Assembly: GCF_000306785.1 (NCBI RefSeq)
Contig: NC_017955.1
Span: forward strand, 4,402,001-4,466,000
Source: Modestobacter italicus
GTDB lineage: Bacteria; Actinomycetota; Actinomycetes; Mycobacteriales; Geodermatophilaceae
Direction: 5' to 3'
Length of the DNA stretch: 64,000 bases
A program made the position numbers and the translations under genes. Below the pieces are notes generated by a model. It did not search any database and was not told the DNA's origin. It was given only the letters and a program-made list of their open reading frames with translations. Below, in pieces: positions 1-11,045 of this stretch (positions are counted from its first letter, which is position 1; each line of letters starts with the position of its first letter).

Positions 1-1271
1 GCCTGGGCGAAGCGCTCCAGCAGCTGGTTCACGTCGGTGACGCTCACGCCGGAGCCGTTCGCGATCCGGACCCGTCGCGAGGCGTTGATGATCTTCGGGG
101 TGACGCGCTCCGCCGGGGTCATCGACCGGATGATCGCCGCGGTGCGGTCCAGGTCGCGGTCGTCGACCTGCTTGAGCTGCTCCTTCATCTGCCCGGCACC
201 GGGCAACATGCCGAGCAGGTTGGCGATCGGCCCCATCTTGCGGATGGCGAGCATCTGCTCGAGGAAGTCCTCGAGGGTGAAGCCCTCGCGGCTGGCCAGC
301 TTGCCGGCCATCTTCTCCGCCTGGTCGGCGTCGAAGGCCTGCTCGGCCTGCTCGATCAGGGTGAGCACGTCGCCCATGCCGAGGATGCGGGAGGCCATCC
401 GCTCGGGGTGGAAGACGTCGAAGTCGGCGAGCTTCTCACCGGTCGAGGCGAACATGATCGGCTGACCGGTCACGTGCCGGACCGACAGCGCGGCTCCGCC
501 GCGGGCGTCGCCGTCGAGCTTGGTGAGGACGACGCCGCTGAAGCCGACGCCCTCCTGGAAGGCCGTCGCGGTGGTGACGGCGTCCTGGCCGATCATCGCG
601 TCGACGACGAAGAGGGTCTCGTCCGGCGAGACGGCGTCCCGGATGCCGGCGGCCTGGGCCATCAGCTCCGCGTCGATGCCCAGCCGGCCGGCGGTGTCGA
701 CGACCACGACGTCGTGCATGGTGCGGCGGGCGAAGTCGATGGACTCGCGGGCGACCGCGATCGGGTCACCGACCCCGTTGCCCGGCTCCGGGGCGAACAC
801 GTCGACCCCGGCCTGGCCGGCGACGACGCTGAGCTGCTGCACCGCGTTCGGCCGCTGCAGGTCGCAGGCGACCAGCAGCGGGGTGTGGCCCTGCCCCTTC
901 AGCCACCGGCCGAGCTTGCCGGCGAGTGTGGTCTTCCCGGCGCCCTGCAGACCGGCCAGCATGATCACCGTCGGCGACTGCTTGGCGTAGCGGATCCGGC
1001 GGGTCTCCCCGCCCAGGATGTCGACCAGCTCGTCGTTGACGATCTTGATCATCTGCTGCGCGGGGTTCAGCGCCTGGGAGACCTCGGCGCCGGCCGCACG
1101 CTCCTTGACCGACGCGATGAAGGCACGGACGACCGGCAGCGCGACGTCGGCCTCGAGCAGCGCGATGCGGATCTCCCGCGCCGTCGCGTCGATGTCCTCG
1201 GCGGACAGCCGGCCCTTGCCGCGCAGGCCGGTGAAGACCTTGTCCAGGCGGTCGGAGAGGGTCTCGAACAC
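1..1271 (-). CDS. ffh: Signal recognition particle GTPase Ffh (partial, C-terminus beyond window)
   Basis: SRP54/Ffh binds signal sequences of nascent membrane proteins together with 4.5S/6S RNA and hands ribosomes to FtsY. Visible here are the N domain, the G1 loop GLQGAGKTTL at about residues 107-116, the motifs DTAGRLG and TKLDGDARGG of the G domain, and most of the M domain including the RNA-binding stretch around INASRRVRIANGSG. The GTG start at 1271 has GAGGA six bases upstream. About 423 codons lie in the window; the usual length is near 520, so roughly the last 100 residues are missing. Its receptor gene ftsY lies about 6 kb away at 7303-8508. Confidence 0.97.
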   Translation of the reverse strand, partial: MFETLSDRLDKVFTGLRGKGRLSAEDIDATAREIRIALLEADVALPVVRAFIASVKERAAGAEVSQALNPAQQMIKIVNDELVDILGGETRRIRYAKQSPTVIMLAGLQGAGKTTLAGKLGRWLKGQGHTPLLVACDLQRPNAVQQLSVVAGQAGVDVFAPEPGNGVGDPIAVARESIDFARRTMHDVVVVDTAGRLGIDAELMAQAAGIRDAVSPDETLFVVDAMIGQDAVTTATAFQEGVGFSGVVLTKLDGDARGGAALSVRHVTGQPIMFASTGEKLADFDVFHPERMASRILGMGDVLTLIEQAEQAFDADQAEKMAGKLASREGFTLEDFLEQMLAIRKMGPIANLLGMLPGAGQMKEQLKQVDDRDLDRTAAIIRSMTPAERVTPKIINASRRVRIANGSGVSVTDVNQLLERFAQ

Positions 1272-1396
1272 AGCACGTCCTCACAGCAGTCGGGCGTGCA
1301 GCCGCACCGGCCGACGGGCCGGTGGCCCGGCTCGGGCGCCCGGGGCCACCCCGGGGCCGTCACGCCACCTGTGTCCAGGGTATCGGCGTCGACCGC

Positions 1397-1588
1397 TCAG
1401 GCGGCGCGGTGCCAGGTCTCGCGTCGGGGGACGTGGACGTCGCCGATCACCAGCGCGGTGCCGCACCCGGTGCAGGCCCACTCGGGGCAGACGCCGCCGT
1501 CGGCGGTGTGGCCGTCGACGCAGCCGGGCTGCTCGAAGTCCGCGTCCTCGCCGCAGGTGGGGCAGGGCAGGGTCTGCAGGTCGCTCAT
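1397..1588 (-). CDS. Small protein with two CxxC pairs (zinc-ribbon-like), function unknown
   Basis: A 63-residue protein with CPTC near the N-terminus, a lone Cys in the middle and CTGC near residue 40, which suggests a metal-binding ribbon. A clear AGAGGAG ribosome site lies seven bases before the ATG. It sits alone between glnD and ffh on the same strand. I recognise no named family. The spaced cysteines and the good ribosome site make it more likely a real gene than a chance frame. A general guess would be a small zinc-ribbon accessory protein, but no specific role can be read from the sequence. Confidence 0.7.
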   Translation of the reverse strand: MSDLQTLPCPTCGEDADFEQPGCVDGHTADGGVCPEWACTGCGTALVIGDVHVPRRETWHRAA

Positions 1589-1714
1589 GGGGCGCTCCTC
1601 TCGTCTCGGCGCCGGTCGGTCAGGACGCGTCCCGTCCGGCTCCTGGAACGTCTCACGGGCCTACGACAGAACCGGGCAGCGCCGGCCGGCGTGTCGCCTT
1701 GCCGGACGCCCCGG

Positions 1715-4084
1715 TCAGCGCTCGCCCAGCGCCGCCGGGTCCGGCGCGTCGCCCCGGACGGCCGCCACCAGCGCCCGCTCGGCACGCTCCCGCTGGTCCG
1801 GGTCGATCGGGGTGCCCGAGGGGTCGCTGACGTAGAAGGCGTCCACCGCGTCGGCGCCCAGCGTCTCGACCGTCGCGGAGCTGACGTCCAGCCCGGCGTC
1901 GGCGAGGGCGGCGGTGAGCCGGTGCAGCAGGCCCGCGCGGTCGGTGGCCCGCACCTCGACCAGCCCGGTGGTGCCGGTGGCCTCGGCGTCGAACCAGGAG
2001 ATCCGCGGCGGGCGGCCCGGGCTGCGGTCCTGGCTGTAGTCGCGCTCGCGCTGGCGCAGCCGCTCCCCCAGCGGCAGCGTCCCCTCCAGCGCGGCGCGCA
2101 CGCCGTCGGCCAGGATCTCCGGCACCGGCGGGCGGCCGAAGCGCGGCCGGACGGCGAACACCAGCGTGCCGTGGCCGTCCTGCACGCTCACCCGGGCGGC
2201 GCGCACGTCGAGCTGGTTGAGCGCCAGCACGCCGGCGCAGAGGCTGAACAGCCCCGGCCGGTCCGCCGCGCCGATGGTGACCTGCTGCCCGTCGAGCACG
2301 TCCTCGACCCCCACGGTGACCGGCCCGGTCTGCCCGGGGACCGACGGGGCCGGGGTGGTGACCTGCGGCTGGGTCGGCTCCAGCACGGGCTCGGGCAGCG
2401 GCGCGCTGCCCAGCCGGGCCGCGACCCGGGCGACCAGCGCGGCCACCAGGTGCGCCTTCCACGGCGACCACGCCGAGCTGCTGGTCGCGGCGCCGTCGGC
2501 CTGCGCGAGGCCGTGCAGCAGCTGCAGCAGCGCGGCGTCCCCGCCGATCGCCTCCACCACCCGGTCCACGGTCAGCGGGTCGTCGAGGTCCCGGCGGGTG
2601 GCGACGTCGGGCAGCAGCAGGTGGTGGCGGACCATCGCGACGAGTGTCGCCACGTCCGGCTCGCTGAAGCCCATCCGGGCGGCCATCTCGGCCACGACGA
2701 TGACGCCCACCTCGGTGTGGTCGCCGGGCCAGCCCTTGCCGATGTCGTGCAGCAGCGCCCCGACCAGCAGCAGGTCCGGCCGGTCGACGTCCCGGGTGAG
2801 CTCGGCCGCGGCCGCGGCCGCCTCGACGAGGTGCCGGTCGACGGTGAACCGGTGCCAGGGGTGCCGCTGCGGCAGCGACCGGACGCGGTCCCACTCCGGC
2901 AGCATCCGCGAGAGCAGGCCCTCCTGGTCCAGCTGCTCCAGCACCGGGACGGCGCTGCGCCCGCTGGCCAGCAGCCGCAGGAAGGACCAGCGCACCTCGG
3001 GGGGCCACGGCTCGGGCAGCGGCGGGGCGTGCACGGCCAGCACCTTGAGCGTGTACGGGGACAGCAGCAGGTCGGCGCGGGCCGCGGCGGCGGCGCCGCG
3101 CAGCACCAGGCCGGGATCGGCGGCGGGGCGGGCGTCGCGGGCCAGCACCACCTCGTCGCCCTGCCGGACCAGCCCCTCGGCCAGCGGTTCCCGGCGCACC
3201 CGGCGGTAGCGGGACCGCGGCCGGCGCACCAGCGACGCGTCGACCCGGCGCCACGTCTCGTCGGCGACGAAGGCCAGCCGGCGGCCGGCCAGGCTCACCC
3301 GGCGCAGCAGCACGTCGTCGTCGGCCAGCCCGAGCTCGTCGGCGACCGGGCGCTGCTCCTGGCGCACCAGGGCGTCGGTGGCCCGGCCGGTGCTGCGCTG
3401 CAGGGCGTCGCGCACGTCGAGGAGGAAGGCGTAGGCCTCACCGGCGTCGGCCGGCGGCTCGTCGGCGAGCTGGGCCGCGGCGACCGCGCGGAGCACCTGG
3501 CCCTCGCGGAGCCCGCCGTAGGCCTCCTTGAGGTCGGGCTCGAGCAGGAAGCCGAGCTCGCCGAGCTGCCGGCTGCGGCTGCGGCGGATGTCGCGGAGCT
3601 GGGGCAGCAGGCGCCCGGCGTGCTGGCGCCAGGAGCCGAGGGTCGCCGTCCGCAGGGCCGCGGTGACCTCGGGGTCACCGGCCACGTGCCGGGCGTCGAG
3701 CAGGCCGAGGCCGGCCTTCACGTCGTCCCCGGCGACGGAGACCGCCTCGGCGACGGTCCGGACGGAGTGGTCCAGCCGCAGGCCGGCGTCCCACACCGGG
3801 TACCAGAGCGCGTCGGCCAGGGCGGCGACCTCCGGCCGCCCGTCGTGCACCAGCACCAGGTCGAGGTCCCCGTGCGGCGGGAGCTCCCGGCGGCCCAGGC
3901 TGCCGACCGCCACCAGCGCCACCCCGGCGCCCGCCGGTCCCGGCGGCGGGCCGCCGCGCCGGCGGGACGGGCGGGGGGTCCCCGACAGGGCGTCGGCCAG
4001 CAGGCCGGACAGCCAGTCGTCGACGGCCCGCACCCGCTCGGCACGGGGCAGGGCGGGCAGGGCGGAGTGGTCGAGCACGGGCAC
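1715..4084 (-). CDS. glnD: [Protein-PII] uridylyl/adenylyltransferase GlnD
   Basis: Bifunctional sensor that adds or removes a nucleotide on PII according to glutamine level; actinobacterial GlnD proteins adenylylate PII (family knowledge). Domains in order: nucleotidyltransferase core with GSLGRREL and catalytic DLD at about residues 61-75, an HD hydrolase domain with LLHDIGKG near 446, and two C-terminal ACT domains near 610 and 710, where glutamine is expected to bind. At 789 residues it is a little shorter than enterobacterial GlnD. It follows glnB after a 101-bp gap on the same strand, so it can be co-transcribed with amt-glnB but may also have its own promoter. Confidence 0.95.
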   Translation of the reverse strand: MPVLDHSALPALPRAERVRAVDDWLSGLLADALSGTPRPSRRRGGPPPGPAGAGVALVAVGSLGRRELPPHGDLDLVLVHDGRPEVAALADALWYPVWDAGLRLDHSVRTVAEAVSVAGDDVKAGLGLLDARHVAGDPEVTAALRTATLGSWRQHAGRLLPQLRDIRRSRSRQLGELGFLLEPDLKEAYGGLREGQVLRAVAAAQLADEPPADAGEAYAFLLDVRDALQRSTGRATDALVRQEQRPVADELGLADDDVLLRRVSLAGRRLAFVADETWRRVDASLVRRPRSRYRRVRREPLAEGLVRQGDEVVLARDARPAADPGLVLRGAAAAARADLLLSPYTLKVLAVHAPPLPEPWPPEVRWSFLRLLASGRSAVPVLEQLDQEGLLSRMLPEWDRVRSLPQRHPWHRFTVDRHLVEAAAAAAELTRDVDRPDLLLVGALLHDIGKGWPGDHTEVGVIVVAEMAARMGFSEPDVATLVAMVRHHLLLPDVATRRDLDDPLTVDRVVEAIGGDAALLQLLHGLAQADGAATSSSAWSPWKAHLVAALVARVAARLGSAPLPEPVLEPTQPQVTTPAPSVPGQTGPVTVGVEDVLDGQQVTIGAADRPGLFSLCAGVLALNQLDVRAARVSVQDGHGTLVFAVRPRFGRPPVPEILADGVRAALEGTLPLGERLRQRERDYSQDRSPGRPPRISWFDAEATGTTGLVEVRATDRAGLLHRLTAALADAGLDVSSATVETLGADAVDAFYVSDPSGTPIDPDQRERAERALVAAVRGDAPDPAALGER

Positions 4085-4185
4085 CTCCGGTCGTCGCTGA
4101 GCCGTCGTCCGTCCGGGGAGACGACATCGGCCGGGACAGCGGGTTCCCCCACCGCCCCGGCCGACGTCGGCTTCCCGGGTGTGCG

Positions 4186-5870
<1,685 letters not shown>

Positions 5871-6004
5871 GGCAACCTCCTGAGGGTGTCGTCGGCCAAG
5901 GGCCGCAAGCGGGACCCGAGGGGATCTCGGGGCGGCGCCACCGGTCCCCCGGTGACGCAGGGAAGACGGTGCCGACCCTGTGTTTCCGGCGGCGGCGCGG
6001 ACGT

Positions 6005-6020
6005 GTTTCCCGGCGGTGAA
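6005..6020 (-). promoter_or_regulatory. Possible GlnR half-operator upstream of amt
   Basis: Read on the minus strand this is TTCAC, six bases, GAAAC, which fits the gTnAC-n6-GAAAC half of the actinobacterial GlnR box at nine of ten scored positions. A second GAAAC lies 23 bases downstream (5982-5986), one base off the ideal 22. The site is about 135 bp before the amt start, a plausible distance for GlnR. GlnR is known to activate amtB in streptomycetes; its presence here is inferred from a short motif only. Confidence 0.3.
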
Positions 6021-6162
6021 CTCCGCCTCGCGTGTCGCCGTCGTGTGTTCCGGTCGTGTTGCGCGGCACGTCCGCGCGCTGGTCCGGGTGTCCTCGGTCA
6101 CTGCGCAGGGCCCTTGTTGCGACCCGTGTGCAGTTGCAAAGAGGGTGCAATAAGGTCGCCCG

Positions 6163-7269
6163 GTGACCTCCGCCCCGACGACCGCACCCGTCCAGGCCCC
6201 CGGGCGCTTCAGCCGTCGGGAGCGGCGCAGCATCGCCGGGATGACCGGGTTCGTCGCACTGCTGCACGTGCTCGGCTGGGGGGTGCTCGTCCTCGCCGTC
6301 GCCCCGCGGGAGTACCAGCTGGGCAGCACCGGCGTCCTCGGCGTCGGGGTCGGGCTGACCGCCTACATGCTCGGTGTGCGGCACGCCTTCGACGCCGACC
6401 ACATCGCCTCGATCGACAACACGACCCGCAAGCTCGTCGGCGAGGGCAAGCCGTCGGTGAGCGCGGGCTTCTGGTTCTCCCTCGGGCACTCGTCGGTCGT
6501 CTTCGCCGCCAGCCTGCTGCTCGTCGCCGGCGTGCGGTCGGTCGCCGGGGTCGTGCAGGACGGCGACTCCCAGGTGGGCCAGACCCTGGGCCTGATCGGC
6601 ACCCTGGTCGCCGGCACCTTCCTGCTCGTCATCGGCCTGATGAACCTGTCCGCCGCGGTGGGCATCGCCGGGGTCTTCCGCCGGATGCGGTCCGGGGAGT
6701 ACGACGAGGCCGAGCTGGAGCACCACCTGCACCACCGCGGCTTCCTGGCCCGGCTGCTCACCCGGGTGACGCGGCGCGTCAGCAAGGCCTGGCACCTCTA
6801 CCCCGTCGGCCTGCTGATGGGCCTGGGCTTCGACACCGCCACCCAGGTCGCGCTGCTGGTGCTGGCCGCCGGCTCCGCCGCGTTCGTGCTGCCCTGGTAC
6901 GCCATCCTCGTGCTGCCGGTGCTGTTCGCGGCCGGCATGAGCCTGTTCGACACCGCCGACGGCGTGCTGATGTCCCGCGCCTACGGCTGGGCGTTCCTCA
7001 AGCCCGTCCGCAAGGTCTTCTACAACCTGACGGTCACCCTGCTGTCGGTGACCGTGGCGCTGGTCATCGGGCTCATGGTGCTGACCGGCCTGCTCGTCGA
7101 CCGGCTCGGCATCGAGGGTGGGCCGCTGGCCTGGATCGCCTCGCTCGACCTGGGGTTCGTCGGGTTCGCCGTGGTGGGGCTCTTCGTGCTCACCTGGGCC
7201 CTGGCCCTCGCCGTGTGGCGCTTCGGCCGGATCGAGCAGCGCTGGACGCCGCAGCCCGCCGACAGCTGA
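6163..7269 (+). CDS. Nickel/cobalt transporter, NiCoT (HoxN/NixA) family
   Basis: Secondary transporter of Ni2+ or Co2+ in the cytoplasmic membrane. The family signature is intact: RHAFDADHIASIDN in the second helix (about residues 72-85), GFWFSLGHSSVVF in the next, LGFDTATQ, and LFAAGMSLFDTADG. Its 368 residues and eight or so hydrophobic segments match the family. The start is a GTG with a modest AAGG upstream. It is divergent from amt, sharing a 292-bp gap, and convergent with ftsY. No nickel enzyme lies in this window, so the metal cannot be decided from context. Confidence 0.93.
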   Translation: MTSAPTTAPVQAPGRFSRRERRSIAGMTGFVALLHVLGWGVLVLAVAPREYQLGSTGVLGVGVGLTAYMLGVRHAFDADHIASIDNTTRKLVGEGKPSVSAGFWFSLGHSSVVFAASLLLVAGVRSVAGVVQDGDSQVGQTLGLIGTLVAGTFLLVIGLMNLSAAVGIAGVFRRMRSGEYDEAELEHHLHHRGFLARLLTRVTRRVSKAWHLYPVGLLMGLGFDTATQVALLVLAAGSAAFVLPWYAILVLPVLFAAGMSLFDTADGVLMSRAYGWAFLKPVRKVFYNLTVTLLSVTVALVIGLMVLTGLLVDRLGIEGGPLAWIASLDLGFVGFAVVGLFVLTWALALAVWRFGRIEQRWTPQPADS

Positions 7270-7302
7270 ACCCGCTCAGCCTCCGAGGCCCCCCGGTCGG
7301 CG

Positions 7303-8508
7303 TCAGCCTCCGACGATCGCCTCGGCGAAGGCCTCCGGCTCGAACGGGGCGAGGTCGTCCGGCCCCTCGCCCAGCCCGATCAGCTTCACCGGGATGCCCA
7401 GCTCGCGCTGGACCGAGACGACGATGCCGCCCTTGGCGGTGCCGTCGAGCTTGGTGAGGACGACGCCGGTCACGGCGACCGCCTCGGTGAACACCCGCGC
7501 CTGCACGACGCCGTTCTGCCCGGTCGTGGCGTCCAGCACGAGCAGCACCTCGTCGACCGGCCCGTGCTTCTCCACGACCCGCTTGACCTTGCCGAGCTCG
7601 TCCATCAGGCCGGACTTGGTGTGCAGCCGCCCCGCGGTGTCGACCAGGACGGCGTCCACCTCGCCCTCGATGCCGGTGCGGACCGCCTCGAACGCCACCG
7701 ATGCCGGGTCGCCGCCCTCGCGGCCGCGCACGGTGAGCACGCCCACCCGCTCGCCCCACGTCTCGAGCTGGTCGGCGGCCGCGGCGCGGAAGGTGTCGGC
7801 GGCCCCCAGGACGACGCTCTTGCCGTCGCCGACCAGGACCCGGGCGATCTTGCCGACCGTCGTCGTCTTGCCCGCGCCGTTGACCCCGACCACCAGGACG
7901 ACGGCGGGCCGGCCGTCGTGCCGGTCGGTGTGCAGCGTCCGGTCCAGGTCCGGGCCGAGCACCGCGGTCAGCTCGCGCACCACCAGGTCGCGCAGCTGGG
8001 TGCCCGACGCGGTGGCCAGCACCAGGCTCTGGGTCCGCAGCCGCTGGACGATCTGGGTCGTCGCGCCCACCCCGATGTCGGCGGCGAGCAGGGTCTCCTC
8101 GACCTCCTCCCAGTCGTCCTCGGTGAGCTTCTCCCGGGCGAGCACGGTGAGCAGGCCGCGGCCGAGCGAGGACTGCGAGCGGGCCAGCCGCGAGCGGAGG
8201 CGGACGAGCCGGCCGGCCGAGGGCAGCGGGGTCTCGAAGAGCAGCCCCGGCTCGGGCTCGGCCGGCGGCAGCTCGACGGGCACCGGCTCGGCCTCGGCGG
8301 GCGCGGCCGGTGCCGGGGGCCCGGTGTAGAGGTCGGCCGCGGTGGCCCCGGAGGTCGGGTCGGGGGCAATCGGCGGGCGGGTCAGCGTCGTGCCGGCGGC
8401 CGCGTCGTCGTCCAGCCGCAGGGTCCGCCGGCCGCGGCCGACGAGCAGGCTGACCCCGGTGACCAGGGCGACGACCAGGATCGCGAGGGCGATGAGCACG
8501 AACTCCAT
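7303..8508 (-). CDS. ftsY: Signal recognition particle receptor FtsY
   Basis: SRP receptor GTPase that docks Ffh-ribosome complexes at the membrane. The 401-residue protein starts MEFVLIALAILVVALVTG, a single membrane anchor at about residues 3-22, then an acidic linker rich in Glu and Pro (the A domain), then the NG domain. G1 is GVNGAGKTTT near residue 206, followed by DTFRAAAADQL, DTAGRLHTKSGLMDEL and TKLDGTAKGG, ending in the usual GLGEGPDDLAPF region. The ATG at 8508 is chosen because it begins at the membrane segment. It is transcribed away from the divergent phosphatase gene. Confidence 0.97.
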   Translation of the reverse strand: MEFVLIALAILVVALVTGVSLLVGRGRRTLRLDDDAAAGTTLTRPPIAPDPTSGATAADLYTGPPAPAAPAEAEPVPVELPPAEPEPGLLFETPLPSAGRLVRLRSRLARSQSSLGRGLLTVLAREKLTEDDWEEVEETLLAADIGVGATTQIVQRLRTQSLVLATASGTQLRDLVVRELTAVLGPDLDRTLHTDRHDGRPAVVLVVGVNGAGKTTTVGKIARVLVGDGKSVVLGAADTFRAAAADQLETWGERVGVLTVRGREGGDPASVAFEAVRTGIEGEVDAVLVDTAGRLHTKSGLMDELGKVKRVVEKHGPVDEVLLVLDATTGQNGVVQARVFTEAVAVTGVVLTKLDGTAKGGIVVSVQRELGIPVKLIGLGEGPDDLAPFEPEAFAEAIVGG

Positions 8509-8580
8509 GCCCACCAGTCTCCCAGCCCTCCCACATCGCGGGCCGGGCGGCAGACCGCGATGATGCGGCAGGCTGTGCCC

Positions 8581-10236
8581 ATGCCCGAGAACGCCGGCAC
8601 TCGCCCGCTCCTGCTGCTCGGCCCGCTGGTCCGGCACGTCGACCCCGTGTCCGCCACCATCTGGGTGGAGACCGACCGCCCCTGCGAGGTCTCGGTGCTG
8701 GGCCGGCGGGCCCGCACCTTCTGCGTCAACGGCCACCACTACGCGCTGGTCGTGGTCGAGGACCTGGAGCCGGGCTCCACCACGCCCTACGAGGTGCACC
8801 TGGACGGGGCGCTGGTCTGGCCGCAGGCGCACTCGGCCTTCCCGCCGAGCCGGATCCGCACCGCGGGCGGGCCGGGTGCCTTCCGGCTGGCCTTCGGCTC
8901 CTGCCGGTACGCCACCCCGACCACCGCCGACGTCCGCGACGCCATCCCGCCGGACGCCCTGGACAGCTACGCCCGGAAGCTCGCCGACCAGCCGGAGGAC
9001 CAGTGGCCCGACGCGCTGGTGCTGCTCGGTGACCAGGTCTACGCCGACGAGCTCACCCCGGCGACGACGGAGTGGGTGTCCCAGCGCCGGGACCTGTCCG
9101 AGCCGCCGGGCGCCCAGGCCGCGGACTACGAGGAGTACACCCGGCTCTACATGGAGTCCTGGAGCGACCCGCAGGTCCGCTGGCTGCTGTCCAACGTGCC
9201 GTCGTCGATGGTCTTCGACGACCACGAGATGATCGACGACTGGAACACCTCCGCGGCCTGGCGCGCGGAGGTGACCCCGACCGACTGGTGGCAGAAGCGG
9301 ATCACCGGCGGGCTGACGAGCTACTGGGTCTACCAGCACCTGGGCAACCTCTCGCCCAACGAGCTCGCCGAGGACGAGCTGTGGCAGGCGATCGAGGGCA
9401 ACGAGACCCGGGACGCCGGCCCGATGCTGGACGCGATGGCCCACCGGGCGGACACCGAGCCGCGCTCGGTGCGCTGGAGCTACGTCCGGCACTGGGGCTC
9501 GTCACGGCTGATCATGCTCGACAGCCGGGCGGGGCGGGTGCTGGAGGAGGACGACCGCAAGATCCTCGACGACGAGGAGTTCGACTGGGTCGAGGCCGCC
9601 ATGAAGAACGCGGTCACCGACGGCGTCGAGCACCTGCTGATCGGCACCTCGCTGCCCTGGCTGCTGCCGCACTCGGTGCACGACCTGGAGCGGTGGAACG
9701 AGACGCTGTCGGTCCGGCACGCCGGCAAGCCGCTGGGCCGGCTCGCCGAGCAGCTCCGCCAGGCCGCGGACCTGGAGCACTGGGCGGCGTTCGGGCAGTC
9801 GTTCGAGCGGCTGGGCCGCGCGCTCGTGGCGCTGGGCCGGGGCGAGCTGGGCCGGGCGCCGGCCACCGCCCTCGTCCTGTCCGGGGACGTCCACCACGCC
9901 TACGCCGCGGAGCTGGTGAACCCCGGCGGCCTGGACACCCGGGTGCACCAGCTGACCGTCTCGCCGCTGCACAACTCCTCGCCGCACGCCATCGAGATCG
10001 GCTTCAAGGTCGGCTGGAGCCGCTGGGCGCGGGCGATCACCGGGGGTCTGCGCGCCCTGGCCCGGGTGGAGCGGAGCCCGGTGCAGTGGCGCAAGCAGGC
10101 CGGCCCGTTCTTCGGCAACGAGCTGGGCGAGCTGCTGCTGGAGGGCAAGGACGCCCGGTTCCTGCTGTGGGCGACCAGCCGGGAGGACGACGGCACACCG
10201 CGGTTCACCCAGGTGCTGGACACCCGGCTGTCGTAG
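8581..10236 (+). CDS. PhoD-like metallophosphoesterase
   Basis: A 551-residue protein of the alkaline phosphatase D / PhoD-like superfamily, with a fibronectin-like N-terminal part (about 1-95) and a metallophosphatase domain. Metal-binding motifs are visible: GSCRYA near residue 105, LLGDQVYADE near 150, VFDDHEMIDDWN near 211-222 and SGDVHHAYA near 434. There is no signal peptide, so unlike secreted PhoD it is probably cytoplasmic. The ATG at 8581 is chosen, though an in-frame ATG-ATG at 8560-8565 is possible. The next gene follows after 11 bp. Substrate unknown. Confidence 0.88.
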   Translation: MPENAGTRPLLLLGPLVRHVDPVSATIWVETDRPCEVSVLGRRARTFCVNGHHYALVVVEDLEPGSTTPYEVHLDGALVWPQAHSAFPPSRIRTAGGPGAFRLAFGSCRYATPTTADVRDAIPPDALDSYARKLADQPEDQWPDALVLLGDQVYADELTPATTEWVSQRRDLSEPPGAQAADYEEYTRLYMESWSDPQVRWLLSNVPSSMVFDDHEMIDDWNTSAAWRAEVTPTDWWQKRITGGLTSYWVYQHLGNLSPNELAEDELWQAIEGNETRDAGPMLDAMAHRADTEPRSVRWSYVRHWGSSRLIMLDSRAGRVLEEDDRKILDDEEFDWVEAAMKNAVTDGVEHLLIGTSLPWLLPHSVHDLERWNETLSVRHAGKPLGRLAEQLRQAADLEHWAAFGQSFERLGRALVALGRGELGRAPATALVLSGDVHHAYAAELVNPGGLDTRVHQLTVSPLHNSSPHAIEIGFKVGWSRWARAITGGLRALARVERSPVQWRKQAGPFFGNELGELLLEGKDARFLLWATSREDDGTPRFTQVLDTRLS

Positions 10237-10247
10237 ACGATCTGCGG

Positions 10248-11045
10248 GTGAGCGCCGTCCGACTGGTCACCTTCAACCTGCACCACGGCGTCGGGGACGA
10301 CGGCCGGCACGACCTGGTCCGGGTGGCCCGGCTGCTCGACGACGCCGACCCGGACCTGGTCTGCCTGCAGGAGGTGGACCGGCACTTCGCCGAGCGCAGC
10401 GAGTTCGTCGACCAGGCGCTGCTGCTGGCCGAGGCGCTGGACCGGGAGCTGGCCTGGTCACCGTCGATCGACCGGCCTCCCACGGGTGGCCGGTCGGAGC
10501 GGCGGCAGTACGGCAACGCGCTGCTGTCGCGGCTGCCGGTGCTGAGCTCCCGGGTGCACCCGCTGCCCGGCGGCGGGGAACCGCGGAGCGCGCTGCACGC
10601 CCGGGTGCAGCTGGGCGGCGGCGAGCTCGAGGTGGTGACCACCCACCTGTCCAGCGCGGCCGCGGCCGACCGGGCCGCCCAGGCCGCGGTCGTCGCCGGG
10701 CTCCCTCCAGCGGGGTTGCCGGGCGTGGTGGTCGGTGACCTGAACGCCGACGCCGCGGCGCCGGAGCTGGCGGTGCTCGGCGAGCGGTTCGCCGACGCGT
10801 GGGAGCTCGCCGCCGACCGCAGCGACCAGTCCGGCCGGTTCTCGCTGCGTGCGGGTCGCGGTCTCACCCACCCGGCGCGGCGACCGCGGGTGCGGATCGA
10901 CCAGGTGTGGGTCTCCCCCGGTGTCTCGGTCAGCGGGGCCCGGGTGCTCGACGGCTCGGCGACCTCCGACCACCACCCGCTGCTGGTCGAGCTGGCGGTC
11001 ACCCCGGCCGCTAGGCCGTCTGCAGCTCCCGGAGACGCTGGCTGA
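10248..11045 (+). CDS. Endonuclease/exonuclease/phosphatase family hydrolase
   Basis: A 265-residue EEP-fold (DNase I-like) enzyme. Catalytic elements are all present: TFNLHHG at residues 7-13, CLQEVD near 39-44, YGNALLSRLP, TTHLSS, GDLNAD near 163 and TSDHHPL near 240. The GTG start is 11 bp after the phosphatase gene, so the two are likely one transcript. The substrate could be nucleic acid or a phosphodiester or lipid; the sequence does not decide. The last 35 bp overlap the 3' end of the convergent smc gene, which is unusually long for this region. Confidence 0.88.
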   Translation: MSAVRLVTFNLHHGVGDDGRHDLVRVARLLDDADPDLVCLQEVDRHFAERSEFVDQALLLAEALDRELAWSPSIDRPPTGGRSERRQYGNALLSRLPVLSSRVHPLPGGGEPRSALHARVQLGGGELEVVTTHLSSAAAADRAAQAAVVAGLPPAGLPGVVVGDLNADAAAPELAVLGERFADAWELAADRSDQSGRFSLRAGRGLTHPARRPRVRIDQVWVSPGVSVSGARVLDGSATSDHHPLLVELAVTPAARPSAAPGDAG

